Assembly (NCBI GenBank): GCA_902496125.1
Contig: CABUZU010000013.1
Coordinates: 1 to 25,885 of the forward strand
DNA from: an uncultured Lachnospiraceae bacterium
Lineage (GTDB): Bacteria; Bacillota; Clostridia; Lachnospirales; Lachnospiraceae
Length of the DNA stretch: 25,885 nt
Direction: 5' to 3'
This document shows positions 15,104 through 23,381 of the stretch, piece by piece. The notes beneath the pieces are model-generated. The model had not been told where the DNA came from, made no database searches, and worked only from the letters and a program-made list of their open reading frames with translations. Both the position numbers and the translations under genes were made by a program. The stretch's first letter is position 1, and the number at the start of each line of letters is the position of its first letter.

Positions 15104-16282
15104 ATGCAAGTTGCAAAAAAATATATTGGAATTTTATTAAATATTACCATTCCAATTATTATTACGATATTAGTTTGTTATTTTGGACCGAAGTTATTAG
15201 TATTTTTTATGCCGTTTGTGATTGGTTGGGTCATTGCATTAATTGCCTGTCCATTAGTAAGGCTATTAGAAAGGCATCTAAAGGTCGTTAGAAAAGCAAG
15301 TTCTTTTTTGATTATCACAGGCGTTTTAGCAGGAATTGTGATTTTAGCTTATGTGATTATTTCACGCTTAGTTTTAGCAGGAATGGATTTAGTGCAAGAT
15401 GCACCGCAGCTATATCATTCGATTTCTGGTGATTTTCAATCTGCATTTACACAGCTTCAGAAATTATCAGATAGGTTGCCTAATATTGTGAGTGTAAAAT
15501 TAGATACGATTTTTAATAATTTAGAAGGTTCATTAAATACAATTTTTACACAAATTTTATCAAAGATTACAGACCCAACGATTTCAGCTGCCGGTAGCGT
15601 GGTAAAAAGCATTCCGAATGCACTTGTTTATTCCATCGTTACGATTATGTCAGCATATTTCTTTTTGGCTGACTTTGATGGAATTATGAGTCGTTTTTAT
15701 GAAAAGATGCCAAGTTCTTGTAAGAGAATTTTAAAACTTGCGAAAAAGAAACTTACTTATGTGGTAGGGGGATATTTTCTAGCTCAGTTTAAAATTATGT
15801 TTGTTGTCGCAATTGTCTTAACGATTGGATTTTTAATTATGGGCATCTCTTATAGCTTATTGTTAGGATTAATTATCTCATTTGTAGACTTTTTGCCAGT
15901 ATTAGGTACTGGAACGATTTTAATTCCATGGGCTTTATTAAAGATTATAAATGGCTCCTATGCAGTGGGAATTGGTCTTGTTATTTTATATGGAGTGTCA
16001 CAAGTCATTCGCCAGTTAATCCAACCGAAGTTAATTGGTGATAGTATGGGACTTAACCCACTTTTAACATTATTTTTACTTTATATTGGATTTAAAGTAA
16101 AAGGAATTGCAGGAATGATTATTGCAGTTCCTTTTGGATTAATTTTTTTAGAACTAATTGAAATGGGTGTCTATCAATCCGTAATTGATGGATTTAATGA
16201 ATTGTTAAATAGCATTAAAGAATTAAGAAATCGACCAGAAATTTCAGAAGAAGATGAGGAAAAGGAGATAAATCATGAGTAA
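15104..16282 (+). CDS. AI-2E/PerM family membrane protein, YtvI-like
   Basis: This 392-residue polytopic protein belongs to the AI-2E transporter (PerM/UPF0118) family. It has two N-terminal membrane helices (about 7-27 and 31-52), a third at about 67-90, a soluble segment at about 92-165, then further helices and the family-typical stretch LIISFVDFLPVLGTGTILIP. The region RQLIQPKLIGDSMGLNPL is the well-conserved core between the last helices. Clostridial members of this length are usually named sporulation integral membrane protein YtvI, but the transported substrate is unknown for most. The C-terminus is acidic (EEDEEKEINHE). It abuts hisC (TAA then ATG) and overlaps glnA by 8 bp, so all three are probably translated together. 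Its place in a nitrogen operon is unexplained. Confidence 0.85.
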   Translation: MQVAKKYIGILLNITIPIIITILVCYFGPKLLVFFMPFVIGWVIALIACPLVRLLERHLKVVRKASSFLIITGVLAGIVILAYVIISRLVLAGMDLVQDAPQLYHSISGDFQSAFTQLQKLSDRLPNIVSVKLDTIFNNLEGSLNTIFTQILSKITDPTISAAGSVVKSIPNALVYSIVTIMSAYFFLADFDGIMSRFYEKMPSSCKRILKLAKKKLTYVVGGYFLAQFKIMFVVAIVLTIGFLIMGISYSLLLGLIISFVDFLPVLGTGTILIPWALLKIINGSYAVGIGLVILYGVSQVIRQLIQPKLIGDSMGLNPLLTLFLLYIGFKVKGIAGMIIAVPFGLIFLELIEMGVYQSVIDGFNELLNSIKELRNRPEISEEDEEKEINHE

Positions 16283-17609
16283 ATACACCAAGGAAGATAT
16301 TTTACATTTAGTAGAGGATGAAGATGTAGAATTTATTCGTTTGCAATTTACAGATATTTTAGGTGCTATTAAAAATGTAGCTATTACAGCTGGACAATTA
16401 GAAAAGGCCTTGAATAACAATTTTATTTTTGATGGTTCTTCTATTGAAGGATTTGTTCGAATTGAAGAGTCCGATATGTATTTATATCCAGATTTAGATA
16501 CATTTCAGATTTTTCCATGGAGACCACAACAGGGAAAGGTTGCTAGGTTAATTTGCGATGTATATCGTCCAAATCGTACTCCATTTGAAGGAGACCCTAG
16601 ATATATTTTAAAGAAGGTTACAAAAAAAGCAAAGGAAATGGGCTATATCTTTGATGTGGGACCAGAGTGTGAATTTTTCTTATTCCATTGTGATGAAAAT
16701 GGATTCCCAACAACGGTGACACATGAACAGGCTGGCTATTTTGATATGGCACCAGTTGATATGGCAGAGAATGTACGTAGAGATATTATCTTAAATCTAG
16801 AAGATATGGATTTTGAAATTGAAGCTTCTCATCATGAAATGGCACCAGGTCAGCATGAGATTGACTTTAAATACAGTGATGCATTAGAAACTGCTGATAA
16901 TATTATGACTTTTAAGATGACGGTAAAGACGATTGCAAAAGGTCATGGACTTCATGCAACCTTTATGCCTAAGCCAGTTTATGGAGTAAGTGGTTCTGGT
17001 ATGCATGTGAATATGTCCCTAACCGATTTAGAGGGAAATAATTTATTTAGTGACCCTTCGGATAAGAGTGGACTTAGCAAAATGGCTTATCATTTCTTAG
17101 CAGGAATTATGAAGCATGTAAGAGCACTTACTGCAATTGCAAATCCAATTGTAAATTCATATAAGAGATTACTTAGTGGTCATGATGCACCTTTATATAT
17201 TGCATGGTCAGCAACAAATCGAAGTCCACTGGTTCGAGTACCACTTTCAGATGAAAGACATATTCGCTTAGAACTTCGTTCACCAGATTGTGCTGCGAAT
17301 CCATATTTGACATTGGCACTATGCTTAGCAGCAGGATTAGAAGGAATTGAAAATGAATTAGAGCCACCAAAGAGTGTAGATTGCAATTTATATTACATTA
17401 CAGATGACGAAGTAGCTAGATTAAAATTAGAAAAACTTCCACAGAATTTAGGAGAAGCGATTGAAGCATTAGAAGAGGATGAGTTCATCAAGGATGTTTT
17501 AGGAGAACATCTTGTAAAGAAATACATTCGAGCTAAGAAGAAAGAATGGGAAGAATATTGTATGCAAGTAACAGACTGGGAAACAAATCGTTATTTACGT
17601 AATTATTAA
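16275..17609 (+). CDS. glnA: Glutamine synthetase, type I (GSI-alpha)
   Basis: GlnA condenses glutamate and ammonia to glutamine with ATP. The 444-residue length and sequence match the GSI-alpha type of Firmicutes. The N-terminal beta-grasp domain carries the Arg62 loop (SSIEGFVRIEESDMYLYPD), which in Bacillus GS mediates feedback inhibition by glutamine. Catalytic residues are in GPECEFFLF and EMAPGQHEIDFKY, followed by GSGMHVNMSL and NPIVNSYKRL with the substrate-binding Arg. There is no adenylylation tyrosine segment of the GSI-beta type. The ATG is preceded by AAGGAGA and overlaps the stop of the upstream gene. The ANTAR gene follows after 33 bp, an arrangement described in clostridia where such a protein is thought to regulate glnA by antitermination. 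Confidence 0.97.
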   Translation: MSKYTKEDILHLVEDEDVEFIRLQFTDILGAIKNVAITAGQLEKALNNNFIFDGSSIEGFVRIEESDMYLYPDLDTFQIFPWRPQQGKVARLICDVYRPNRTPFEGDPRYILKKVTKKAKEMGYIFDVGPECEFFLFHCDENGFPTTVTHEQAGYFDMAPVDMAENVRRDIILNLEDMDFEIEASHHEMAPGQHEIDFKYSDALETADNIMTFKMTVKTIAKGHGLHATFMPKPVYGVSGSGMHVNMSLTDLEGNNLFSDPSDKSGLSKMAYHFLAGIMKHVRALTAIANPIVNSYKRLLSGHDAPLYIAWSATNRSPLVRVPLSDERHIRLELRSPDCAANPYLTLALCLAAGLEGIENELEPPKSVDCNLYYITDDEVARLKLEKLPQNLGEAIEALEEDEFIKDVLGEHLVKKYIRAKKKEWEEYCMQVTDWETNRYLRNY

Positions 17610-17642
17610 ACAGTACGAATTTTCCCGGAGGTGTGACACGTT

Positions 17643-18191
17643 GTGACAAATATTATTGTATTATTTCCCAAAATAGAGGATGCAAAAAACATCAAAAATT
17701 TGTTAATGAGAAATGGAATCGAGGCATCTTTTGTTTGCAATAGTGGTGCACAGGCTTTAAGTTATATTGATGAATTGCATGGTGGAATTATTGTTTGTGG
17801 TTATCGTTTTACAGATATGCTCTATACCAATTTATTAATTGATTTACCGCGTGATTTTGAAATGCTTTTAGTGGCTTCTAAGATTCATGAACAGGAGGCA
17901 ATTGAACTTGGCGTTCAGTATGTAACTATGCCGCTTAAACTTCATGATTTAATTCATACGATTATGGCAATGTCACAACGTATGGAGCGTACACGTAGAA
18001 AGCGAAGAGAAAAGCCTGTAGCTCGTAGTGATGAAGAACGAGCATTGATTAGAGAAGCAAAAGAATTATTAATGGAGCACAATAAAATGTCTGAAAGAGA
18101 GGCACATCGCTACATACAAAAATGCAGTATGGATTCAGGAACCAATATGGTAGAGACAGCGAAAATGGTACTGAGTATTTACCATAAGTAG
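17643..18191 (+). CDS. ANTAR-domain RNA-binding regulator with degenerate receiver
   Basis: This 182-residue protein has a receiver-like N-terminal domain (about 1-115) and a C-terminal ANTAR domain (about 133-181: EERALIREAKELLMEHNKMS, then YIQKCSMDSGTNMVETAKMVL), a three-helix RNA-binding fold that recognises paired hexaloop hairpins and prevents termination in EutV- and NasR-type systems. The receiver lacks the usual acidic pair after beta-1 (LFPKIED) and has Cys52-Gly53 where the phospho-acceptor Asp should be (IIVCGYRF), although a Lys at 99 remains (MPLKLHDL). It may therefore respond to protein partners or ligands rather than phosphorylation. GTG 17643 is the start, with GGAGGTG 9 nt upstream. 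It probably controls nitrogen genes such as the adjacent glnA; this is inference. Confidence 0.88.
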   Translation: MTNIIVLFPKIEDAKNIKNLLMRNGIEASFVCNSGAQALSYIDELHGGIIVCGYRFTDMLYTNLLIDLPRDFEMLLVASKIHEQEAIELGVQYVTMPLKLHDLIHTIMAMSQRMERTRRKRREKPVARSDEERALIREAKELLMEHNKMSEREAHRYIQKCSMDSGTNMVETAKMVLSIYHK

Positions 18192-18207
18192 AAAGGCGGA
18201 ATATTTT

Positions 18208-19062
18208 ATGAAATTTACAAAAATGCATGGCATAGGGAACGATTATGTTTATGTAAATTGCTTTGAAGAAACAGTAGAAGAGCCAGCAAGAATGGCTCAG
18301 TTAATCAGTGATAGACATTTTGCAGTAGGTTCTGATGGAATGATTTTAATTAAACCATCTGACGTTGCTGATTTTAAGATGGAAATGTACAATGCCGATG
18401 GCTCTTTAGGAGCTATGTGTGGAAATGGTATTCGTTGTGTAGGAAAATACGTATATGACCATGGTTTAACCAATATGACCACGATAACGGTTGAAACTGG
18501 TGCAGGAATTAAAACCTTAGATTTAAATGTTGTAAATGGTCGCGTATCTACTGCAACAGTAGATATGGGAGCACCTGTTCTTACAAGTAACCATTTAGAC
18601 CTAGAGCTTGGAGCAGATGCATATGGTATTCTTACTCATTCTCAAATTTGGGAAGATATTACCGTAGATGGTAAAACATATAAAATGATTAGTGTATCGA
18701 TGGGAAATCCACATGCCATTATATTTGTGGAAGATACAGAAACCATTGATATTGAAAAAATTGGTCCAAAGTTTGAAAATCATGAACGCTTTCCCGATCG
18801 AACCAATACTGAATTTATTCAGGTAATAAGTGACACGAATTTAAAGATGCGTGTATGGGAAAGAGGCTCAGGAGAAACGATGGCATGTGGCACAGGAGCT
18901 TGTGCTTGTCTTGTTGCAGCTTCACTAGCCGGTTTTGTAAACCAAAGTGCTGATGTTCGCTTATTAGGAGGAACCCTTCAAATTTCTATAAATAAAGAAA
19001 CAGGTCATGTAATTATGACCGGCCCCGCAACTGAAGTATTTGAAGGAGATTTCAACCTATAA
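18208..19062 (+). CDS. dapF: Diaminopimelate epimerase
   Basis: DapF interconverts LL-diaminopimelate and meso-diaminopimelate, the last epimerisation before lysine and the cross-linking residue of peptidoglycan. The 284-residue protein has the two catalytic cysteines in the two pseudo-symmetrical halves: Cys71 in GAMCGNGIRC and Cys227 in TMACGTGACA. The N-terminus FTKMHGIGNDYVYV and the substrate loops NADGSLGAM and ERGSGETMACGTG are typical. GAAAGGCGG precedes ATG 18208, and the gene follows the ANTAR gene by 16 bp. The next gene encodes the enzyme that makes its substrate. Confidence 0.97.
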   Translation: MKFTKMHGIGNDYVYVNCFEETVEEPARMAQLISDRHFAVGSDGMILIKPSDVADFKMEMYNADGSLGAMCGNGIRCVGKYVYDHGLTNMTTITVETGAGIKTLDLNVVNGRVSTATVDMGAPVLTSNHLDLELGADAYGILTHSQIWEDITVDGKTYKMISVSMGNPHAIIFVEDTETIDIEKIGPKFENHERFPDRTNTEFIQVISDTNLKMRVWERGSGETMACGTGACACLVAASLAGFVNQSADVRLLGGTLQISINKETGHVIMTGPATEVFEGDFNL

Positions 19063-19089
19063 ATATATAGTAAAAAGGAGTAGAGGATT

Positions 19090-20304
19090 ATGTTTAAACC
19101 GAATACGAATTATTTAAAATTACCAGGTAGCTATTTATTTTCAACTATCGCTAAGAAGGTAGCTGCTTATTCCGATGCAAATCCAGATAAAGATTTAATC
19201 CGTATGGGTATTGGCGATGTAACTCAGCCATTAGCACCAGCGATTATTAAAGCAATTCACGATGCAACTGATGAGATGGCATGTGTGGAAACCTTTAGAG
19301 GATATGCACCAGATTTAGGTTATGAATTTTTAAGAAGTGCAATCGTAAAAGGCGATTATGAAGCAAGAGGTTGCGATATCAAAGAAGATGAAATCTTTGT
19401 AAGCGATGGTGCAAAATGTGATTGTGCAAACATTCAGGAATTATTTGCACAGGATAATAAGATTGCGGTATGCGACCCTGTTTATCCAGTATATGTAGAT
19501 TCCAATGTTATGGCAGGTCGTACTGGTACTTACAATCCAGACAATGGTATGTGGAGTGATGTGATTTACATGCCTTGTACAGCAGAAAATAATTTTAATC
19601 CAGAATTTCCAAAGGAAACACCGGATGTCATCTATTTATGCTATCCAAATAACCCAACAGGTACAACACTAACAAAATCTAGATTACAGGAATGGGTAGA
19701 TTATGCAAATAGAGTAGGTGCATTAATTCTCTATGATGCAGCTTATGAAGCTTATATTGCCGAGGATGATGTTCCGCATACGATTTATGAATGTGAAGGC
19801 GCTAGAACTTGTGCAATCGAGTTTAAGTCATTTTCTAAGAATGCAGGATTTACTGGTACTCGTTTAGGATATACCGTAGTTCCTAAGGACTTAGTATTTG
19901 GAGAAGCAAGCCTTAATGCAATGTGGGCTCGCCGTCATGGAACTAAATACAATGGAGCTCCTTATATTATTCAAAGAGCTGGTGAAGCGGTTTATTCGAA
20001 AGAAGGTAAAGAACAGCTTAAAAAGCAGGTTGCCTACTATAAACAAAATGCAAAAGTGATTTATGAAGGACTTAAAGATTGTGGTTATGAAGTATTTGGT
20101 GGTGTAAATGCTCCTTATATTTGGGTTAAGACACCAAATAATATGCCATCTTGGGATTTCTTTGATTACTTATTAGATAAAGCAAATATTGTAAGTACTC
20201 CAGGTGCAGGATTTGGACCTAGTGGAGAAGGATATTTAAGACTGACTGCATTTAACACTTATGAAAATACAGTAGCAGCAATTGAAAGAATTAAGAAGAT
20301 GTAG
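19090..20304 (+). CDS. dapL: LL-diaminopimelate aminotransferase
   Basis: DapL converts tetrahydrodipicolinate directly to LL-DAP with glutamate as amino donor, replacing the succinylase/acetylase steps (DapD-C-E). The 404-residue length is that of the family. It starts NTNYLKLPGSYLFSTIAKKV, has the substrate loop IGDVTQPL (41-48), CYPNNPTGT (184-192), LYDAAYEAYI (214-223) and the PLP lysine Lys250 in FKSFSKNAGFTGTR. AAGGAG precedes the ATG. Next to dapF it completes tetrahydrodipicolinate to meso-DAP in two steps. A strong terminator after the stop ends the operon that starts at hisC. Confidence 0.96.
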   Translation: MFKPNTNYLKLPGSYLFSTIAKKVAAYSDANPDKDLIRMGIGDVTQPLAPAIIKAIHDATDEMACVETFRGYAPDLGYEFLRSAIVKGDYEARGCDIKEDEIFVSDGAKCDCANIQELFAQDNKIAVCDPVYPVYVDSNVMAGRTGTYNPDNGMWSDVIYMPCTAENNFNPEFPKETPDVIYLCYPNNPTGTTLTKSRLQEWVDYANRVGALILYDAAYEAYIAEDDVPHTIYECEGARTCAIEFKSFSKNAGFTGTRLGYTVVPKDLVFGEASLNAMWARRHGTKYNGAPYIIQRAGEAVYSKEGKEQLKKQVAYYKQNAKVIYEGLKDCGYEVFGGVNAPYIWVKTPNNMPSWDFFDYLLDKANIVSTPGAGFGPSGEGYLRLTAFNTYENTVAAIERIKKM

Positions 20305-20316
20305 TTTTTAGCTAAC

Positions 20317-20346
20317 AAAAAAGCGTGTAGGTTTACACGCTTTTTT
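20317..20346 (+). terminator. Strong terminator after dapL
   Basis: A perfect 12-bp stem (20317-20328 with 20335-20346), loop AGGTTT and a six-T tract; the A/T-symmetric base could also act on the minus strand. Confidence 0.92.
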
Positions 20347-20356
20347 GACTTTTTTA

Positions 20357-20377
20357 AATCTTTACCGAATCTTTACC
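20357..20377 (+). promoter_or_regulatory. Tandem AATCTTTACC direct repeat, probable response-regulator site
   Basis: AATCTTTACC occurs at 20357-20366 and again at 20368-20377, a period of 11 bp, so TTTACC hexamers are 5 bp apart. Such direct repeats are the usual site geometry for OmpR/PhoB-family regulators. They overlap the -35 position of the kinase gene promoter, which itself is poor, as expected for an activated promoter. The nearby kdpE-like gene is the obvious candidate binder. Confidence 0.6.
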
Positions 20378-20384
20378 AAGAACG

Positions 20385-20393
20385 TGCTATAAT
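20385..20393 (+). promoter_or_regulatory. Extended -10 of the kinase-regulator operon
   Basis: TGCTATAAT at 20385-20393 is consensus, but the sequence 17 bp upstream (CCGAAT, 20365-20370) is a poor -35. The transcript would begin near 20400, a few bases before GGGGGTGG. Confidence 0.75.
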
Positions 20394-20415
20394 CTGCAAG
20401 GGCAGGGGGTGGACA

Positions 20416-21453
20416 ATGAATTTATTCCGTTCAAGATTAAAAAATATAGGAATAACCAGTTTTATTTTAATCGCATTTTTGCTAGGAACCTTGATTTTTG
20501 ATAGATTCTTTAATGCAGGTCCATTAGTTGCAGCATTGCTTTCACTAGCAATTTTTTTGATTTCTAGATTTACAGATGGGTATGCCTATGGAGCGGTTGC
20601 ATCATTTATTGGAGTATGTGTATTTAACTTTATTTTTACTCCTTATTCAAATCAGCTTCAAGATAGATTGTCCGATGACATTATTACAATTTTAATTATG
20701 TTAGCAATTGCCATTATGACAGGGGCAATGACGACCCAGATTAAAGAAAACCGAAGGATAAGACTTGAAAGTGAAAGAGAGAAAATAAGGGCAAACTTAC
20801 TTCGTGCAGTTTCTCATGACCTTCGAACACCATTAACCGGTATTTATGGTTCAAGTTCTGTTTTACTTAAAAATAAAGATAAGCTTTCAAAAGAGCAGCA
20901 GTTTGAACTAATAAAAGGAATCCAAGATGATTCCGAATGGCTGATTCGAATGGTAGAAAATTTATTATCGGTAACGAGAATTAATCAAGAAGGAAAAGTC
21001 GAATTAATTAAAATACCTGTTGTTTTAGAAGAGTTAATTGACAGTGTTTTAAGGAAGACGAAAAAAAGATATCCGAATTGTAAAATTGAATTAGAGTTAC
21101 CAGATGAATTTATTACAATTCCTATGGACCCAATGTTAATTGAACAAGTAATACTTAATTTAATTCAAAATGCTATTCAGTATGCAAAGGGTATGACGAA
21201 GATATCGTTACAAGTAGTAAGGAAAGATAATCAAGTTATATTTAAAATTATAGATGATGGATGCGGAATGGATTCGTCATTGACAGAAGAAATTCCAATT
21301 GATGGGAAAAAACATGGAATGGGTATTGGACTTACCGTATGTAATTCCATTGTTGAAGCACATGGAGGAAGGATGTATGTAGAAGATCGAAAGTCAGGTG
21401 GATGCGAAGTTCAGTTTACATTAAAACTGGAGGAGGAACAAGATGAGCAATAA
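20416..21453 (+). CDS. Short KdpD-like sensor histidine kinase
   Basis: This 345-residue membrane kinase has four predicted helices (about 13-30, 35-50, 56-76, 88-108) of the DUF4118/KdpD type, then HisKA with the phospho-acceptor His134 in RAVSHDLRTPL and a HATPase domain with an N box (LIQNAIQYA), G1 (DDGCGMD) and G2 (HGMGIGLTVCNSI). Full-length KdpD has an additional large N-terminal KdpD domain and a universal-stress-like domain; both are absent, so ATP-loop sensing and the described c-di-AMP site cannot be assumed. It overlaps the regulator gene by 11 bp. No kdpFABC genes are in view; the nearest ion-transport gene is the antiporter downstream. The stimulus may be potassium, ionic strength or pH, unproved. 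Confidence 0.88.
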   Translation: MNLFRSRLKNIGITSFILIAFLLGTLIFDRFFNAGPLVAALLSLAIFLISRFTDGYAYGAVASFIGVCVFNFIFTPYSNQLQDRLSDDIITILIMLAIAIMTGAMTTQIKENRRIRLESEREKIRANLLRAVSHDLRTPLTGIYGSSSVLLKNKDKLSKEQQFELIKGIQDDSEWLIRMVENLLSVTRINQEGKVELIKIPVVLEELIDSVLRKTKKRYPNCKIELELPDEFITIPMDPMLIEQVILNLIQNAIQYAKGMTKISLQVVRKDNQVIFKIIDDGCGMDSSLTEEIPIDGKKHGMGIGLTVCNSIVEAHGGRMYVEDRKSGGCEVQFTLKLEEEQDEQ

Positions 21454-22144
21454 ATCTAAAATTTTAGTGGTAGAAGATGAAAAGACAATTTCTAATTTTG
21501 TAAAAACCGATTTAGAAGCAAGTGACTATCAGGTATTTTTGGCATATACATTAAAAGAAGGAGAAATGATGTTTTTATCGTATTGTCCGGATTTAATTAT
21601 TTTGGATTTGGGATTACCTGATGGAGATGGAAACCGTTTAATTCAAAAGGTTAGAGAATCTTCTATTATACCGATTATCGTTCTTTCTGCTCGTACTGCA
21701 GAAAATGAGAAGGTAGAGGCATTAGATTTAGGGGCAAATGATTTTGTTACAAAACCGTTTAGTATGGTGGAACTTCAAGCAAGAATTCGAGCTAATTTAC
21801 GAATTAGCCATCAACAGTCAGCAATTCATTCGATTCATGATAAATTTGAATTAAATGGACTAACGATTGATTATGATCAAAGACAAATTTTTGTAAATGA
21901 GAAAGAAGTAAAACTAACCCAAACAGAATACAACATTATGGCCCTTTTAGCAGAACATGCAGGACGAGTAATGACATATTCTGAAATTATTAAGAATATT
22001 TGGAACTGGGCTGGTGAAGGCAGTGTAAAAAAGCTTCAAGTAAATATGGCAAATATCAGAAAAAAGCTAGGTGAAAAGCCAGGCGAAAATAAATATATTA
22101 CTAATGAGCTTGGAGTGGGATATCGTATTGCTAGAGAAAAATAG
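21443..22144 (+). CDS. OmpR/PhoB-family response regulator, KdpE-like
   Basis: This 233-residue cytoplasmic regulator has a receiver domain with the acidic pair in VVEDEK (9-14), phospho-acceptor Asp55 in LIILDLGLPDGDG, the Thr/Ser switch at VLSARTA and Lys104 in FVTKPFS. A winged-helix DNA-binding domain follows from about residue 132, with LTQTEYNIMALLAEHAGRVM and VKKLQVNMANIRKKLG. It is the partner of the overlapping KdpD-like kinase. Its likely sites are the 11-bp-period direct repeats upstream of the kinase gene, giving autoregulation, and possibly others not seen here. There is no clear promoter between it and the antiporter gene 50 bp downstream. Confidence 0.92.
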   Translation: MSNKSKILVVEDEKTISNFVKTDLEASDYQVFLAYTLKEGEMMFLSYCPDLIILDLGLPDGDGNRLIQKVRESSIIPIIVLSARTAENEKVEALDLGANDFVTKPFSMVELQARIRANLRISHQQSAIHSIHDKFELNGLTIDYDQRQIFVNEKEVKLTQTEYNIMALLAEHAGRVMTYSEIIKNIWNWAGEGSVKKLQVNMANIRKKLGEKPGENKYITNELGVGYRIAREK

Positions 22145-22194
22145 CCAAGTTTTAGATATATAAATCATCTATTTAATTAAAGGAGGAAATTATA

Positions 22195-23373
22195 ATGGAA
22201 ACTTACAAATTTTTATTAGACCTTGCTCTTATCTTATTTAGTACAAAAATCTTAGGACTTCTTACTAGAAGACTTCAAATGCCACAAGTAGTAGGTGCCT
22301 TGTTAGCTGGACTTATTTTAGGACCAGGTATGTTTAATATCATTTCACAGACAGACTTTATTCATTCATCAGCGGAAATTGGTGTTATCGTTTTAATGTT
22401 CTGTGCTGGTATGGAAACCGATGTAGATGAATTAAAAAATTCAGGAAAAGCATCGTTGATTATCGCAACCTTAGGTGTTATTGTTCCATTAATTGGTGGA
22501 TTTGCGGTAGCATATTTCTTTAATCGTCCTGGTATGATTGAATCCGATGCGACAAGCAGTATTCTATTACAAAATATTTTCATTGGTGTAATTCTTACTG
22601 CAACTTCAGTAAGCATTACTGTTGAAACATTAAAAGAACTTGGCAAATTAAAAACTCATGCAGGTAGTACGATTTTAGGTGCTGCTGTAATTGATGATAT
22701 TTTAGGTATTATTGCATTAACCATTATCACAAGTATGGCTGATAGCAGTGTTAATATCGGTGTTGTATTATTAAAGATTGTTGCATTCTTTGTATTTGCA
22801 GGTGTTGCAGGATTTGCATTCTTTAAATTCTTTACAAAATGGACTAGCAAATCAGACCGTGGATTACAAAGACATACGATTATTGCATTTGTATTCTGTT
22901 TAGTTATGGCTTATATTGCAGAAGAATTCTTTGGCGTAGCCGATATTACCGGTGCTTATATTGCAGGTATGATTCTTTCTATGACAAAAGAAGAAGAATA
23001 TTTAATGGAAAGATTCAATGTAGTTTCTTATTTATATTTATCACCAATCTTCTTTGCAAGTATTGGTTTAAAGGTTGTACTTCCAGATATGAATATTACA
23101 ATTGTTGCATTTGCAGTAATCTTAACGGTAATTGCGATTGTTACGAAGATGATTGGTTGCGGACTTGGTGCAAAGCTTTGCAAGTATACGAATAAAGAGT
23201 CGTTACAAATTGGTGTTGGTATGATATCAAGAGGTGAGGTTGCATTAATTGTAGCTAGTAAAGGTGAAGCCTTAGGTCTTATGGGAAGTACACTAATGGG
23301 ACCTGTTGTCATTGTAGTAGTAATTACAACAATTATTACACCAATTTTATTAAAACCAGTATTTAAAGACTAA
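22195..23373 (+). CDS. CPA2-type cation/proton antiporter
   Basis: This 392-residue membrane protein of the Na+/H+ exchanger (monovalent cation:proton antiporter-2) family has about 12-13 predicted helices. The paired acidic residues Asp167-Asp168 in GAAVIDDILGI correspond to the ion-binding DD motif of electrogenic NapA/GerN-like members rather than the QD of KefC. GLILGPGMFNII and FCAGMETDVDEL are typical N-terminal segments. There is no C-terminal TrkA-N domain, so nucleotide gating is unlikely. AGGAGG precedes the ATG. Its position right behind a KdpDE-like pair suggests that the two-component system controls cation or pH balance through it. No intrinsic terminator follows before the glgA promoter. 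Confidence 0.9.
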   Translation: METYKFLLDLALILFSTKILGLLTRRLQMPQVVGALLAGLILGPGMFNIISQTDFIHSSAEIGVIVLMFCAGMETDVDELKNSGKASLIIATLGVIVPLIGGFAVAYFFNRPGMIESDATSSILLQNIFIGVILTATSVSITVETLKELGKLKTHAGSTILGAAVIDDILGIIALTIITSMADSSVNIGVVLLKIVAFFVFAGVAGFAFFKFFTKWTSKSDRGLQRHTIIAFVFCLVMAYIAEEFFGVADITGAYIAGMILSMTKEEEYLMERFNVVSYLYLSPIFFASIGLKVVLPDMNITIVAFAVILTVIAIVTKMIGCGLGAKLCKYTNKESLQIGVGMISRGEVALIVASKGEALGLMGSTLMGPVVIVVVITTIITPILLKPVFKD

Positions 23374-23381
23374 AGAAGAAG

